Below are positions 18,756-28,010 of a stretch of DNA of 64,000 nucleotides, piece by piece (position 1 is the stretch's first letter; every line of letters begins with the position of its first letter). The stretch is from Bacillus multifaciens (lineage in GTDB: Bacteria > Bacillota > Bacilli > Bacillales > Bacillaceae_G): positions 62,001 to 126,000 of the forward strand of contig NZ_JAVBXD010000008.1 in the NCBI RefSeq assembly GCF_030756675.1. Direction: 5' to 3'. The notes under the pieces were generated by a model. It had not been told where the DNA came from. It searched no databases and saw only the letters and a list, made by a program, of their open reading frames with translations. A program made the position numbers and the translations under genes.

Positions 18756-19495
18756 ACATAATCCTCCACTTTAAATAGAAATTTACAACCAACTAATCCG
18801 AAACAAGTTAACAAAACTAACACACCGCCTGTTGTAAGAAAAAGACTAAAATCTTGATCATATATGATCTTCATCACACATTCTACAACCCACTTTACTG
18901 GTGAAATATATGATATTGTTCGAACAGCATCCCCTAATCCATCAAGAGAAAAGAATACTCCTCCTAAAATTGCGAAAGCGTTATTTAACAAACTTAGTAT
19001 TTTATTCGTTACCTCTTCACTTTTAAACATACAGCAAAACAATACACCAATAACCGCTGATAAAAAATTAAACAACAACATAATGATCATGACATAGCCA
19101 ACATTCCTTCCTCCAAATGTTACATGCAGGCCTACATGCGCTACACACATGACAAATAAGTAACAAACAGATGTAAAAGTAAATGTAGCAAATATTTTCG
19201 ACAAATATAGATAAGAAACACGAATTGGGCTATACATAACTCGTAAATTACTATTTTTCAATCTTTTCTCCATAAAACTATTAGAAGCTGTCATTGATAC
19301 ATTCAAGATGCCATAAATCAAAATTGTAACGCCATAATAATCATAGGATGTAATCCCACTTTCTCCGTAACTACCATTACTCAAATAACCGAAAATTAAT
19401 ATAAATAAAATCGGAGAAATTGTATTCGTTAGTAAAAGGACTGGATTCATGACAATATTGACTACATCGCGTTTATATAACACAAAGAAGCTCAT
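18752..19495 (-). CDS. ABC-2 type exporter permease, first subunit
   Basis: A 247-aa permease with six hydrophobic helices and the ABC-2 core (helices 2-6 around residues 55-240). The start is ATG at 19495, placed five bases after AAGGTGA; an in-frame TTG at 19510 overlaps that ribosome site and is unlikely. It begins just 11 bases after the ATPase stop and ends overlapping the next permease, so the three genes are one operon. Confidence 0.8.
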   Translation of the reverse strand: MSFFVLYKRDVVNIVMNPVLLLTNTISPILFILIFGYLSNGSYGESGITSYDYYGVTILIYGILNVSMTASNSFMEKRLKNSNLRVMYSPIRVSYLYLSKIFATFTFTSVCYLFVMCVAHVGLHVTFGGRNVGYVMIIMLLFNFLSAVIGVLFCCMFKSEEVTNKILSLLNNAFAILGGVFFSLDGLGDAVRTISYISPVKWVVECVMKIIYDQDFSLFLTTGGVLVLLTCFGLVGCKFLFKVEDYV

Positions 19496-19506
19496 TATTT
19501 TCACCT

Positions 19507-20445
19507 TCAATCTCTTAATTTTCTTCCCGTTAACTGTAAAAACACTGTCTCTAAACTTGCACGTTCACTCATAATATTTTTCACTTTCATTCCTTCATTT
19601 ACAAGAAGCGTAATGATTTTATCCAAATTTTCCACACCTTTTAATACAACAACTTCTATTAGCTCGTCTTTTATTATTACTTCTTTCATTCCTTCAATTT
19701 TAAAAAAGCCCTCTTCTATACCAGCTGTTATCTGTTCACATTCAATGAAATAGCGTTTTTCATCCGCGATATACTTTTTGAGCTCTTCTTTTGTTCCCTC
19801 TGCAACAATCTCACCATGATCCATAATGATAATTCTCGTCGATATCTCTTCTACTTCCTCCATATAATGGGTTGTATAAATAATTGTAGATCCTTGTTCT
19901 TGTAATTGTTGAATCGACTGTAAAATATGATTTCGAGATTGCGGATCAATCCCAACTGTCGGTTCATCCATAATAATAACTTTTGGTTTATGTGCAATTG
20001 CACACGCTATATTCAGCCTTCTTTTCATTCCGCCCGAAAAAGTTTTCGGTTTTTCATTTTTCCTATCAAGCAGCCCAACAAATTGCAACGCTTCATCTAC
20101 AGATTGCTGTAATTGTGTTCCTTTCAAGCCATAAAGGGCTGCAAAAAATGCTACATTTTTTTCCGCTGATAGATCTTCATAAATCGCTAAATCCTGGGGG
20201 ACAATACCGAGATTGCGCTTTACATATCGTGCATGTTTTTTTACATCTTTTCCTTCAAATAAAATTTCGCCCCCGTCGTATTGCAAAATGGTCGACAAAA
20301 TATGAATAGTTGTACTTTTCCCCGCACCATTTGGACCTAGGAAACATAAAATTTCACCTTCTCTTACATCGAATGAAATCCCATTTAATGCTTTAAATTG
20401 CGCGTAACATTTTTCTAACTCTCTTACTTCAATTAACTTTTCCAT
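19507..20445 (-). CDS. ABC exporter ATP-binding protein
   Basis: A 312-aa ATPase of the DrrA/CcmA type. Motifs: Walker A GPNGAGKST, Q loop GIVPQDLAIYED, signature FSGGMKRRLNIACA, Walker B VIIMDEPTVGIDP, switch His in IIYTTHYMEE, and a C-terminal regulatory extension of about 80 residues. I took ATG at 20445 with AAAGGAGCGGAT upstream. The frame stays open for 38 more codons to a TTG at 20559 that has its own good ribosome site AGGAG, and that stretch spans a terminator-like hairpin; see the findings. First gene of an exporter operon ending with the LuxR-type regulator. Confidence 0.85.
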   Translation of the reverse strand: MEKLIEVRELEKCYAQFKALNGISFDVREGEILCFLGPNGAGKSTTIHILSTILQYDGGEILFEGKDVKKHARYVKRNLGIVPQDLAIYEDLSAEKNVAFFAALYGLKGTQLQQSVDEALQFVGLLDRKNEKPKTFSGGMKRRLNIACAIAHKPKVIIMDEPTVGIDPQSRNHILQSIQQLQEQGSTIIYTTHYMEEVEEISTRIIIMDHGEIVAEGTKEELKKYIADEKRYFIECEQITAGIEEGFFKIEGMKEVIIKDELIEVVVLKGVENLDKIITLLVNEGMKVKNIMSERASLETVFLQLTGRKLRD

Positions 20446-20485
20446 ATCATCCGCTCCTTTCTTCCTCATTGTATAAATTTTATAA

Positions 20486-20529
20486 ACAAAAAAAATCAAC
20501 CGAATGGTTGATTCATTCGGTTGATTTTT
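20486..20529 (-). terminator. Terminator-like hairpin in the leader of the ABC operon
   Basis: Perfect 13-bp stem AATCAACCGAATG / CATTCGGTTGATT (16 bp counting flanking A/T pairs), seven-base loop, followed on the minus strand by eight T. It lies 40 to 80 bases upstream of the ABC ATPase start and downstream of fni, which already has its own terminator. It may be an attenuator, or a second fni terminator. Confidence 0.7.
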
Positions 20530-20607
20530 ATATCGCTGTTCGTTAACAGTAAAATCCAAAGTTTCTCCTAGCTAAACAAATAACAAAAGTATTATGAGAC
20601 GTGCAAA

Positions 20608-20676
20608 ATAAAAAAATGCATCATTTAGGATTTACTTTACATGAACTTTATCAAAAAGCTTCCTAAGATGCATTTT
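20608..20676 (-). terminator. Terminator downstream of fni
   Basis: Long-loop hairpin AAAATGCATCTTAGGA / TCCTAAATGATGCATTTT followed by TTTATTTTG on the minus strand, starting three bases past the fni stop. Confidence 0.65.
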
Positions 20677-20678
20677 AT

Positions 20679-21737
<1,059 letters not shown>

Positions 21738-21740
21738 TCA

Positions 21741-22889
21741 TTATTTCTTTAAATTTTTTAGCTGTTCTCCAATAATATCACCTAATTGGAATGTTGCAGA
21801 ATCAGAAGTTGGTTCATATTTGCTATAATCTTCTGTTACATTATTTTCTTCAAGCGCTTCTTTTATACTTAAAGAAATACGCTTTTCTTCTGAATGAACC
21901 TCTAATACTTTTACTTTCACATCTTGTCCGATGTTTAATACCTCATTCGGGTTTTTCACATGACGATTTGCGATTTGCGAAACGTGAACAAGTCCTTCTA
22001 CACTAGGAAAAATCTCAACAAACGCTCCAAAAGTAACAAGGCGTTTTACTTTCCCATCTAATAAATCGCCTACTTTTACTTGATTTGAAACATTCGACCA
22101 TGGACCTGGTTGCACCGCTTTCATAGATAAAGAAATACGCTGCGTATCAGCATCAACAGATAACACTTTTACTTTTACAGTTTGTCCCTCTGTTAATACA
22201 TCAGATGGTTGCTCTACACGATCGTGAGAAATTTGAGAAATATGAACTAAGCCATCTACACCGCCCACATTTACAAATGCTCCAAAGTCAGTTAAACGTT
22301 GAACTGTGCCCTCTACAACATCGCCTGCTTGTAAAGAAGAAACCGCTTCTTTTTTCTTCTTGTCTAGCTCTTGCTCTACAACTGCCTTATGAGAAAGAAT
22401 CACACGATTTTTCTCGCGATCTAATTCTACAATTTTTACTGCCAATGTTTTTCCTTTATAATCAGTAAAATCTTCTACATAATGCATCTCTACAAGTGAA
22501 GCCGGAATAAAGCCACGAACACCAAGGTCAACAACTAGACCTCCGTTAACGATATCTTTAATTGTTACATCAAATACTTCACCTGATGTAAATTGCCCTT
22601 GCAATACTTCCCATGCTTTTTCTGCATCTACTGCACGTTTAGACAACACTAAATCATCATCTTCTAATTTAATTACTTTCAATTCAAGAGTTTGTTCAAC
22701 TTCTACAACATCGCTTGCTTTTTCAATATGAACATTTGCCAGTTCACTAATTGGAATCACACCATCAGTTTTGTACCCAACATTTACAAATACTTGCTTT
22801 TCTTCAACTTTAGTTACTGTACCTGTAACAATATCGCCTACTTGTAATGCCTTTGTGTTTACAACTTCTTCATTCATCTTTTCTACCAT
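21741..22889 (-). CDS. rpsA: 30S ribosomal protein S1 homologue, four S1 domains
   Basis: A 382-aa RNA-binding protein (YpfD in B. subtilis) made of four S1 domains at about residues 16-85, 103-168, 189-257 and 274-343; GLVHISQISHDRVEQPSDVL and GLVHVSQIANRHVKNPNEVL are the clearest. Gram-positive S1 homologues of this size lack two of the six domains of E. coli S1. RBS GGGAGGTATTTCC before ATG. Lies between cmk and fni as in B. subtilis. Confidence 0.95.
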   Translation of the reverse strand: MVEKMNEEVVNTKALQVGDIVTGTVTKVEEKQVFVNVGYKTDGVIPISELANVHIEKASDVVEVEQTLELKVIKLEDDDLVLSKRAVDAEKAWEVLQGQFTSGEVFDVTIKDIVNGGLVVDLGVRGFIPASLVEMHYVEDFTDYKGKTLAVKIVELDREKNRVILSHKAVVEQELDKKKKEAVSSLQAGDVVEGTVQRLTDFGAFVNVGGVDGLVHISQISHDRVEQPSDVLTEGQTVKVKVLSVDADTQRISLSMKAVQPGPWSNVSNQVKVGDLLDGKVKRLVTFGAFVEIFPSVEGLVHVSQIANRHVKNPNEVLNIGQDVKVKVLEVHSEEKRISLSIKEALEENNVTEDYSKYEPTSDSATFQLGDIIGEQLKNLKK

Positions 22890-23065
22890 GGAAATACCTC
22901 CCTACTAAAATGATAAAGCATCTTTATGTATATACGAAATGGAAACAATGGCTTCCATTTGCATGTATGTAAAATATTTAGAAAATACCCTCTTTTACTA
23001 ACTTCTAACAAATCGATGAATTTGTCAAGAAAATTGTCTCCTTATTAACAGATAGAAATAGAAAT

Positions 23066-23100
23066 AAAAATAAAGGAAGGGGGTCCCCCTTCCTTTATTT
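23066..23100 (-). terminator. Terminator overlapping the cmk stop codon
   Basis: A perfect inverted repeat AAATAAAGGAAGGGGG / CCCCCTTCCTTTATTT whose right arm contains the cmk stop codon; T-rich after it on the minus strand. Confidence 0.85.
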
Positions 23101-23772
23101 TGCGAACGTTACCGATACAATATCCATAATCTTTTGAACTACTTCCTCAATAGATAAAGACGTTGTATCTAATTCAATTGCATCCTCAGCTTTTTTTAAC
23201 GGAGACACTTCACGTTCAGAATCTAATTTATCACGGCGCGCAATTTCTTCTTTTAGTTGTTCTAAGTTAGAAAGAAATCCTTTTTGGGTATTTTCTAAAT
23301 GCCTTCTTTCAGCTCGCTCTTCAACAGAAGCTAGCATAAAAATTTTCACTTCCGCATTCGGCAATACATGCGTCCCAATATCACGTCCGTCCATAACAAC
23401 GCCGCCCTTTTCGGCTAAAGCTTGTTGACGACGCACCATTTCTTCACGTACAAGGCGATGTCTTGCCACAATCGATACACGATTTGTTACATCCGGTGTG
23501 CGAATCACTTCTGATACATCTTTTCCGTTTAAAAAGACAAGCTGTACATTTTCTCCTTGTTGAAATGAAATGTCTATATCCCTAACTATTCCCATTAACT
23601 CTTCTTCATTTTCAATATCAATCCCTTGCTCTAATGCCGCATATGTTACAGTACGATACATTGCACCCGTATCAATATAAACATAAGACAATTTTTTAGC
23701 AACAATTTTAGCAACCGTACTTTTCCCTGCAGCTGCCGGGCCATCAATTGCGATTGAAATTCGTTTCTCCAT
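23095..23772 (-). CDS. cmk: Cytidylate kinase
   Basis: Cmk (225 aa) phosphorylates CMP and dCMP. The P loop is [18 protein letters not shown] at about residues 8-25; the family-specific stretches [16 protein letters not shown] and [21 protein letters not shown] are clear. It precedes rpsA, a pairing widespread in bacteria, although a strong terminator separates them here. Confidence 0.97.
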   Translation of the reverse strand: MEKRISIAIDGPAAAGKSTVAKIVAKKLSYVYIDTGAMYRTVTYAALEQGIDIENEEELMGIVRDIDISFQQGENVQLVFLNGKDVSEVIRTPDVTNRVSIVARHRLVREEMVRRQQALAEKGGVVMDGRDIGTHVLPNAEVKIFMLASVEERAERRHLENTQKGFLSNLEQLKEEIARRDKLDSEREVSPLKKAEDAIELDTTSLSIEEVVQKIMDIVSVTFAK

Positions 23773-23807
23773 TGTAACACCCCATTTTTCACTTATAAGA
23801 ACAGAAG

Positions 23808-23830
23808 GAAAAGCAGGTATTCCCTGCTTC
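23808..23830 (-). terminator. Weak terminator-like hairpin between ypfB and cmk
   Basis: AGCAGG-GAAT-ACCTGCT followed by TTTCCTT on the minus strand. The stem is short and the T tract broken, so read-through into cmk is likely. Confidence 0.4.
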
Positions 23831-23983
23831 TCTCAACATTGTTTCATTTTACATTAACAGGAAGTAAAAATCCGATTGGTTCCATTAACGATCAGCTCTT
23901 TTCACTAATAACCGTTTCACTTTACCCCGTTTCAAGTCCTCAACTATTGTAGCACACTCTCTCTTAGAAGCAAATGAAAAAAA

Positions 23984-24157
23984 CTATTGATTTACCTCTA
24001 AAACATTTGTTATAAGCCCTTTTGTAACGCCTTCATAATAGACAACTTTCGATACATATTTTGCTATGTTTTCCTCCGTTAAAAGCAATTGAACAATACA
24101 CAAACAAATACATTGTCCAATTAGTAACCAAATTAAAATTCTCTCCATTGTTTTCAA
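23984..24157 (-). CDS. ypfB: YpfB-like small membrane protein (DUF5359, 57 aa)
   Basis: A minus-strand gene too short for most ORF filters. It reads MKTMERILIWLLIGQCICLC, then a short loop and YVSKVVYYEGVTKG, ending at TAG. TTG at 24157 is the likely start, with GGAG nine bases upstream; an ATG three codons in is the alternative. One N-terminal membrane helix (about 7-26). Position just upstream of cmk matches ypfB of B. subtilis, and the YVSKV.YEGV stretch resembles that family as I remember it. Function unknown. Confidence 0.72.
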   Translation of the reverse strand: MKTMERILIWLLIGQCICLCIVQLLLTEENIAKYVSKVVYYEGVTKGLITNVLEVNQ

Positions 24158-24189
24158 AACCTACAGCTCCTTTTTCATTATTATTCCAC

Positions 24190-24385
24190 TCTAGTGGACA
24201 CTGAAACTTCCACCTTAAAATTGTAAAGCGGATACATGGTGCCCCCAGTTCAAGAAAAAGAGAAACGAGGAAGTTAGGGGGAAGTCATTTTTCCCGTAAA
24301 AGCCTGATTGGTTGGACTTTCCATCAGCAGGGGATGAAAAACTCTCCATTGATGGAAGTTTCACTTTATTTTCATTGTGATAATT
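24190..24385 (+). repeat. Second dispersed repeat family, copy flanked by inverted TGAAACTTCCA words
   Basis: Starts ACTGAAACTTCCACCTTAA and ends TGATGGAAGTTTCACTTTA, so the outer ends are inverted repeats of about 15 bp. Inside are AGCCTGATTGGTTGGACTTT, CCATCAGCAGGGGATGAA and AACTCTCCATTGATGG. It fills most of the ypfB-ansA gap and resembles 9890-9985 and 3745-3858. Confidence 0.55.
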
Positions 24386-24477
24386 ACTTAGAAGTTTTAT
24401 ACTTTTTCATTGTCGAATCCGATCAAATCATGTTATGTTCTTAATGTATTTGCATTGATTGGAGAGGAGTAAAGGCA

Positions 24478-25449
24478 TTGAAAAAAATTCTTGTTTTGCA
24501 TACAGGTGGAACAATTGCGATGGAGGAAGATAAAGAAACTGGAGTTGTTCAACCAGGCGCACAAAATCCACTTTTGAAATTCATTCCAAATTTAGAAGAA
24601 GATATCGATTTAATTGTTGAAGATGTCTTTCATCTTCCATCTCCTCACATGACACCAAATGAAATGCTACAATTGCAAGTCATGATTGACGAGAAGGTAA
24701 AAAACAATAACGTGCAAGGTGTTGTCATTACACACGGAACAGACACATTAGAAGAAACAGCTTATTTCCTTGACTTAACTGTACAAGCCAATGTTCCAAT
24801 TGTCGTTACAGGAGCAATGCGCTCAAGTAATGAGTTAGGAGCAGACGGTTTATATAACTTTTTGTCAGCAGTAAAAGTTGCGAGTAGTGAAGAAGCAAAA
24901 GGAAAAGGCGTTCTTGTCGTATTAAACGATGAAATTCACTGTGCAACGAATGTGACAAAAACACATACAAGTAACGTAGCAACATTCCAAAGTCCACAAT
25001 ATGGACCAATCGGCATGGTAACTAAGCGCGGTGTTGTCTTCCATCACGCATTAATGCATCATGAAAAATATGCTGTCGCACAAATTACAAAAAATGTTGT
25101 CATATTAAAAGCGTATGCTGGTATGGATGAAACATTATTAGCTGCAATTGAGCAATTGCCAGTTGATGGAATCATTATCGAAGCACTCGGACAAGGAAAC
25201 TTACCACCGCGTACACTTCCTGCTCTGCAGCGTTTGATAGATAAAGAGATTCCAGTTGTTCTCGTTTCTCGCTGCTTTAACGGAATTGTTCAAGATGTAT
25301 ATTCTTATGAGGGCGGGGGCAAACAATTGAAAAATATGGGCATTGTCTTCACATATGGTTTAAATGCTCAAAAAGCTCGTATTAAGCTACTTGTTGCACT
25401 GGAAGTAACAAAAAAACAAACAGAGATTCAATCTATGTTTAAACATTAA
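24478..25449 (+). CDS. ansA: L-asparaginase, type I
   Basis: A 323-aa asparaginase that hydrolyses L-asparagine to aspartate and ammonia. The two threonine active-site motifs are present, VLHTGGTIAMEED near residue 6 and VVITHGTDTLEETAYFLDL near residue 81, with TGAMRSSNELGADG. No signal peptide, so cytoplasmic. The start is TTG at 24478 behind GGAGAGGAGTAAAGG. Single-gene unit on the plus strand in the place where B. subtilis has ypfA, ypeB, sleB and prsW; a difference in local order. Confidence 0.93.
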   Translation: MKKILVLHTGGTIAMEEDKETGVVQPGAQNPLLKFIPNLEEDIDLIVEDVFHLPSPHMTPNEMLQLQVMIDEKVKNNNVQGVVITHGTDTLEETAYFLDLTVQANVPIVVTGAMRSSNELGADGLYNFLSAVKVASSEEAKGKGVLVVLNDEIHCATNVTKTHTSNVATFQSPQYGPIGMVTKRGVVFHHALMHHEKYAVAQITKNVVILKAYAGMDETLLAAIEQLPVDGIIIEALGQGNLPPRTLPALQRLIDKEIPVVLVSRCFNGIVQDVYSYEGGGKQLKNMGIVFTYGLNAQKARIKLLVALEVTKKQTEIQSMFKH

Positions 25450-25465
25450 AATTTGATTGTAACAA

Positions 25466-25518
25466 AAAAACACCTCCGTCTAACTCTTAAACCTACGAAT
25501 TAGATGGAGGTGCTTTTC
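25466..25518. terminator. Bidirectional terminator between ansA and ypdA
   Basis: CACCTCCGTCTAA / TTAGATGGAGGTG with GCTTTTCATTTG on the plus side and TTTTTTTGTT on the minus side. Lies between convergent genes. Confidence 0.8.
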
Positions 25519-25535
25519 ATTTGTTACCGTTCTTA

Positions 25536-26522
25536 CTAATTTTTCTGTTCTCGAGCTGCAATGAGCTCCGCAATGGCATCCCCATGAAATCGACCATTTT
25601 CTATAAAAATTTCATTTGCATTATTACCAGCAGCAATTACACCCGCGATAAAAATTCCTTCCACATTTGTTTCCATCGTTTCTTCGTTATACAGTGGTCT
25701 TCCTGTTTCAGAGTCAATTTCCACACCCATTTCTGTTAAAAAACTATGATCTGGATGATAACCTGTCATGGCAAAGACAAAATCATTTGAAACCGTATAT
25801 TCTTCGGTTCCCACTGTATATGTGACTGTATGTTCTGTAATTTCTTTTACATGTGCACCGAATTCCATTTTTATCGTTCCTTGTCGCACTAACGCTTCAA
25901 ATTCCGGTAAAATCCACGGTTTAATACTAGGAGAATATACTTGACCACGATATAACACCGTTACACGTGCTCCGCACTTTACAAGCTCTAACGCTGCGTC
26001 TATACTTGAATTCTTTCCTCCTACAACGATAACGTCCCTATTAAAATAAGGATGCCCTTCTTTGAAATAATGTGTTACTTTTTCTAACTCTTCTCCAGGA
26101 ACATTCATATAATTAGGGTTGTCATAATATCCTGTTGCGATAACAACATATTTTGCACTGTACTTCTCTCGCTCACCATCACTCTTTAACGTTTGAACAA
26201 GGAAAGTATCTTCCTCTTTCCGCACTTCTTCTACTCGCTCAAACGCGTTCACACGTACATGCTTCCGTTTCACTACTTCCCGATAATATGCTAATGCTTG
26301 ATTCCGAACAGGCTTACGGTTTTCTGTAATAAAGGCTACTCCACCAATTTCTAGTTTTTCACTAGAGGAAAAAAACGTTTGATGTGTTGGATAATTATAG
26401 ATTGCATTAACAATATTCCCTTTTTCAATCACAAGTGGATTCATCCCAACATTTTGCATCGCAATCGCTGCCGCTAATCCGCATGGCCCTCCGCCGATGA
26501 TAATTGCTGTTTCCTTTTGCAT
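25536..26522 (-). CDS. ypdA: YpdA-family bacillithiol disulfide reductase
   Basis: A 328-aa FAD/NAD(P)H oxidoreductase. The FAD-binding motif IIIGGGPCGLAAAIAM opens the protein, a second nucleotide-binding motif VVGGKNSSIDAALELV lies near residue 165, and FIAGVIAAGNNANEIFIENG is the C-terminal FAD contact. YpdA/Bdr enzymes reduce oxidised bacillithiol in Firmicutes; they carry no CXXC redox pair, and none is seen here. It lies downstream of gudB, as in B. subtilis, separated by an amidase gene and two small genes. Confidence 0.9.
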   Translation of the reverse strand: MQKETAIIIGGGPCGLAAAIAMQNVGMNPLVIEKGNIVNAIYNYPTHQTFFSSSEKLEIGGVAFITENRKPVRNQALAYYREVVKRKHVRVNAFERVEEVRKEEDTFLVQTLKSDGEREKYSAKYVVIATGYYDNPNYMNVPGEELEKVTHYFKEGHPYFNRDVIVVGGKNSSIDAALELVKCGARVTVLYRGQVYSPSIKPWILPEFEALVRQGTIKMEFGAHVKEITEHTVTYTVGTEEYTVSNDFVFAMTGYHPDHSFLTEMGVEIDSETGRPLYNEETMETNVEGIFIAGVIAAGNNANEIFIENGRFHGDAIAELIAAREQKN

Positions 26523-26576
26523 ATAAGGCTCAACTCCTAGTCTTCTACTCTCTATTCAAATAAACAATTAAAAACA

Positions 26577-26603
26577 AGAAAAAACCTACTTTCAGCAGTA
26601 GGC
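26577..26603 (-). terminator. Terminator downstream of the amidase gene
   Basis: Short stem CCTACT / AGTAGG followed by TTTTTTCTTG on the minus strand. Confidence 0.6.
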
Positions 26604-26638
26604 ACCTATCTTTATTGTATTCATTTTTCATATATTTG

Positions 26639-27169
26639 TCATCTATACGATACGTACATGCGATAGACGTCCGCTAAAAATTGTTTAAAAGGTATACCTT
26701 GATTATTTAATACGTGTTCCGGATCAATCTTACGAGTAGAATCAAGCTTTTTATGTGAAACAATATCTGTCCTTGGATTCAACCCAAAATTATGACACAA
26801 ATAAGCATGATACCATGTAAAGCGTGTATATGCATCCCAAAAGTTTATATTCCCACCGTAGCAAAGTTCAACACCAATTGCTGCGCTATTCGCATTGTAA
26901 CCATATATATCATTATCTGTTGGAACATTGTATCGAACATGGTAGGCTACCTCATTGATCGGAATAATCTCGAGTATGGTTGTATCATCAATAAATGTAT
27001 GAGCTGAAGCTTTCGGTTGCACTTCATTAAAATAGTCTCGATTTCCAATCGCATTACTACCTGGATTCCCTGTGTCATGACTGACAATAAAACGAACTTT
27101 TGAAAGTGGAAGGCCAGGCCGAGAGCTTCCATGTTTAATGTAATTTCGCTGTATAGGAAACTTCGCCAT
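26639..27169 (-). CDS. N-acetylmuramoyl-L-alanine amidase, Amidase_2 type
   Basis: A 176-aa zinc amidase predicted to cut the bond between MurNAc and the stem peptide. Zinc-site motifs of the T7-lysozyme/PGRP fold are visible: VSHDTGNPGSNA (first His), AIGVELCYGG, and VSHKKLDSTRKIDPE (second His and Asp/Cys-site region). No signal peptide or cell-wall repeats, so export would need another route or cell lysis. Phage-type amidases look similar, but no other phage gene is near. RBS GGAGATGATGTG before ATG. Confidence 0.85.
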   Translation of the reverse strand: MAKFPIQRNYIKHGSSRPGLPLSKVRFIVSHDTGNPGSNAIGNRDYFNEVQPKASAHTFIDDTTILEIIPINEVAYHVRYNVPTDNDIYGYNANSAAIGVELCYGGNINFWDAYTRFTWYHAYLCHNFGLNPRTDIVSHKKLDSTRKIDPEHVLNNQGIPFKQFLADVYRMYVSYR

Positions 27170-27248
27170 TCACATCATCTCCGCTCTTATAGAATCATCT
27201 TCCTAATCTTATATGTATTCAGATGATGTGTCCCTATCGCAAACATTA

Positions 27249-27482
27249 TTATGAAAACAGAAAATCCATCATATTCGAAACAAATACCATAAATAATAGT
27301 ACACTTACTGCCACCGTATAAAAACCATAAAACCACATTTCATCTTGCTTCGTTTCTAAACCAAAAAAACGATTCACTGTATGCAAGAAGGAATATTCTT
27401 TCACGTTCTTCTTACGTAAATTTTCAACTCGCTCCATTACATGTGTTGGCATCATAAAACGTTGCTGTGCAGTCGTTTTCAT
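27249..27482 (-). CDS. Small membrane protein of unknown function (77 aa)
   Basis: I do not recognise a family. The protein has a basic N-terminal half (RVENLRKKNVKEYSFLH) and one or two C-terminal hydrophobic helices from about residue 48 to 75. A clean AAAGGAGAG ribosome site before ATG at 27482 supports it. It stands alone between the amidase and another small membrane protein gene. No known domain seen. Confidence 0.6.
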   Translation of the reverse strand: MKTTAQQRFMMPTHVMERVENLRKKNVKEYSFLHTVNRFFGLETKQDEMWFYGFYTVAVSVLLFMVFVSNMMDFLFS

Positions 27483-27625
27483 TAAAATCTCTCCTTTATA
27501 ATTAGCGAATATTTTCCATCAATGAATACCAAATAAACTTCTCATTGTGAAACTTTCACTTTATTTCCGTTTTTCTATCTAAGGAGAGTATAGCACAAAT
27601 GTTCTGTTAGAACAAGTGTTCTTTT

Positions 27626-27841
27626 TTACGAATTTATGTAGCTCATTAGGAATACAAATAACGCCACTACAACTGTAATAAGCGGGCCAACAATTAATAC
27701 ACCAAATAACAGAGAAGCAAATGCCTCCCCCAATATTTGAATCGGCCTTATTTTTCTTATTCGTTTTTCTTCTAATCTCTTTTCTAAATCCATAATTCGC
27801 TGTTCTAATTCATCCACTCGTTTCATTGGATCTATTTGCAC
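27626..27841 (-). CDS. Small coiled-coil membrane protein of unknown function (71 aa)
   Basis: Residues 5-32 form a charged coiled coil (RVDELEQRIMDLEKRLEEKR) followed by a hydrophobic segment from about 38 to 67, probably two membrane passes around a Gly/Pro turn. The open frame begins at GTG 27841 behind GGAAGGAAAG; ATG at 27826 is the alternative start. No family recognised. It lies next to the gudB terminator on the same strand. Confidence 0.55.
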   Translation of the reverse strand: MQIDPMKRVDELEQRIMDLEKRLEEKRIRKIRPIQILGEAFASLLFGVLIVGPLITVVVALFVFLMSYINS

Positions 27842-27954
27842 TTTTCATCTTTCCTTCCTTAATCATCTTTTGACTTATTCCAAACACTTCAACTTTTCTC
27901 AATAGAAGATGCCACGTTGAGAAAAATTTTAATTTACCTTGCAATCTAATTACA

Positions 27955-27994
27955 ACAAAAAACCGCAACTTCCTTTAAGGAAATTGCGGTTTTC
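27955..27994 (-). terminator. Terminator downstream of gudB
   Basis: AAAACCGCAA / TTGCGGTTTT stem (with an inner CTTCC/GGAAA helix) followed by T-rich DNA on the minus strand. Confidence 0.8.
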
Positions 27995-28010
27995 ATAATC
28001 AAGAATCGGT

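Noticed and set aside
20608-20676. Long hairpin after fni as a riboswitch for the ABC operon
   Set aside because: It directly follows the fni stop and has a T tract, so a plain terminator explains it; no conserved riboswitch motif was seen.
22926-22971. Imperfect hairpin in the rpsA leader as an autoregulatory S1 site
   Set aside because: Only about eight base pairs are continuous (TTCCATTT with AAATGGAA), which is too weak to claim without covariation.
26639-27169. Amidase gene as part of a prophage
   Set aside because: The domain is phage-like, but no holin, tail, integrase or attachment site lies near it.
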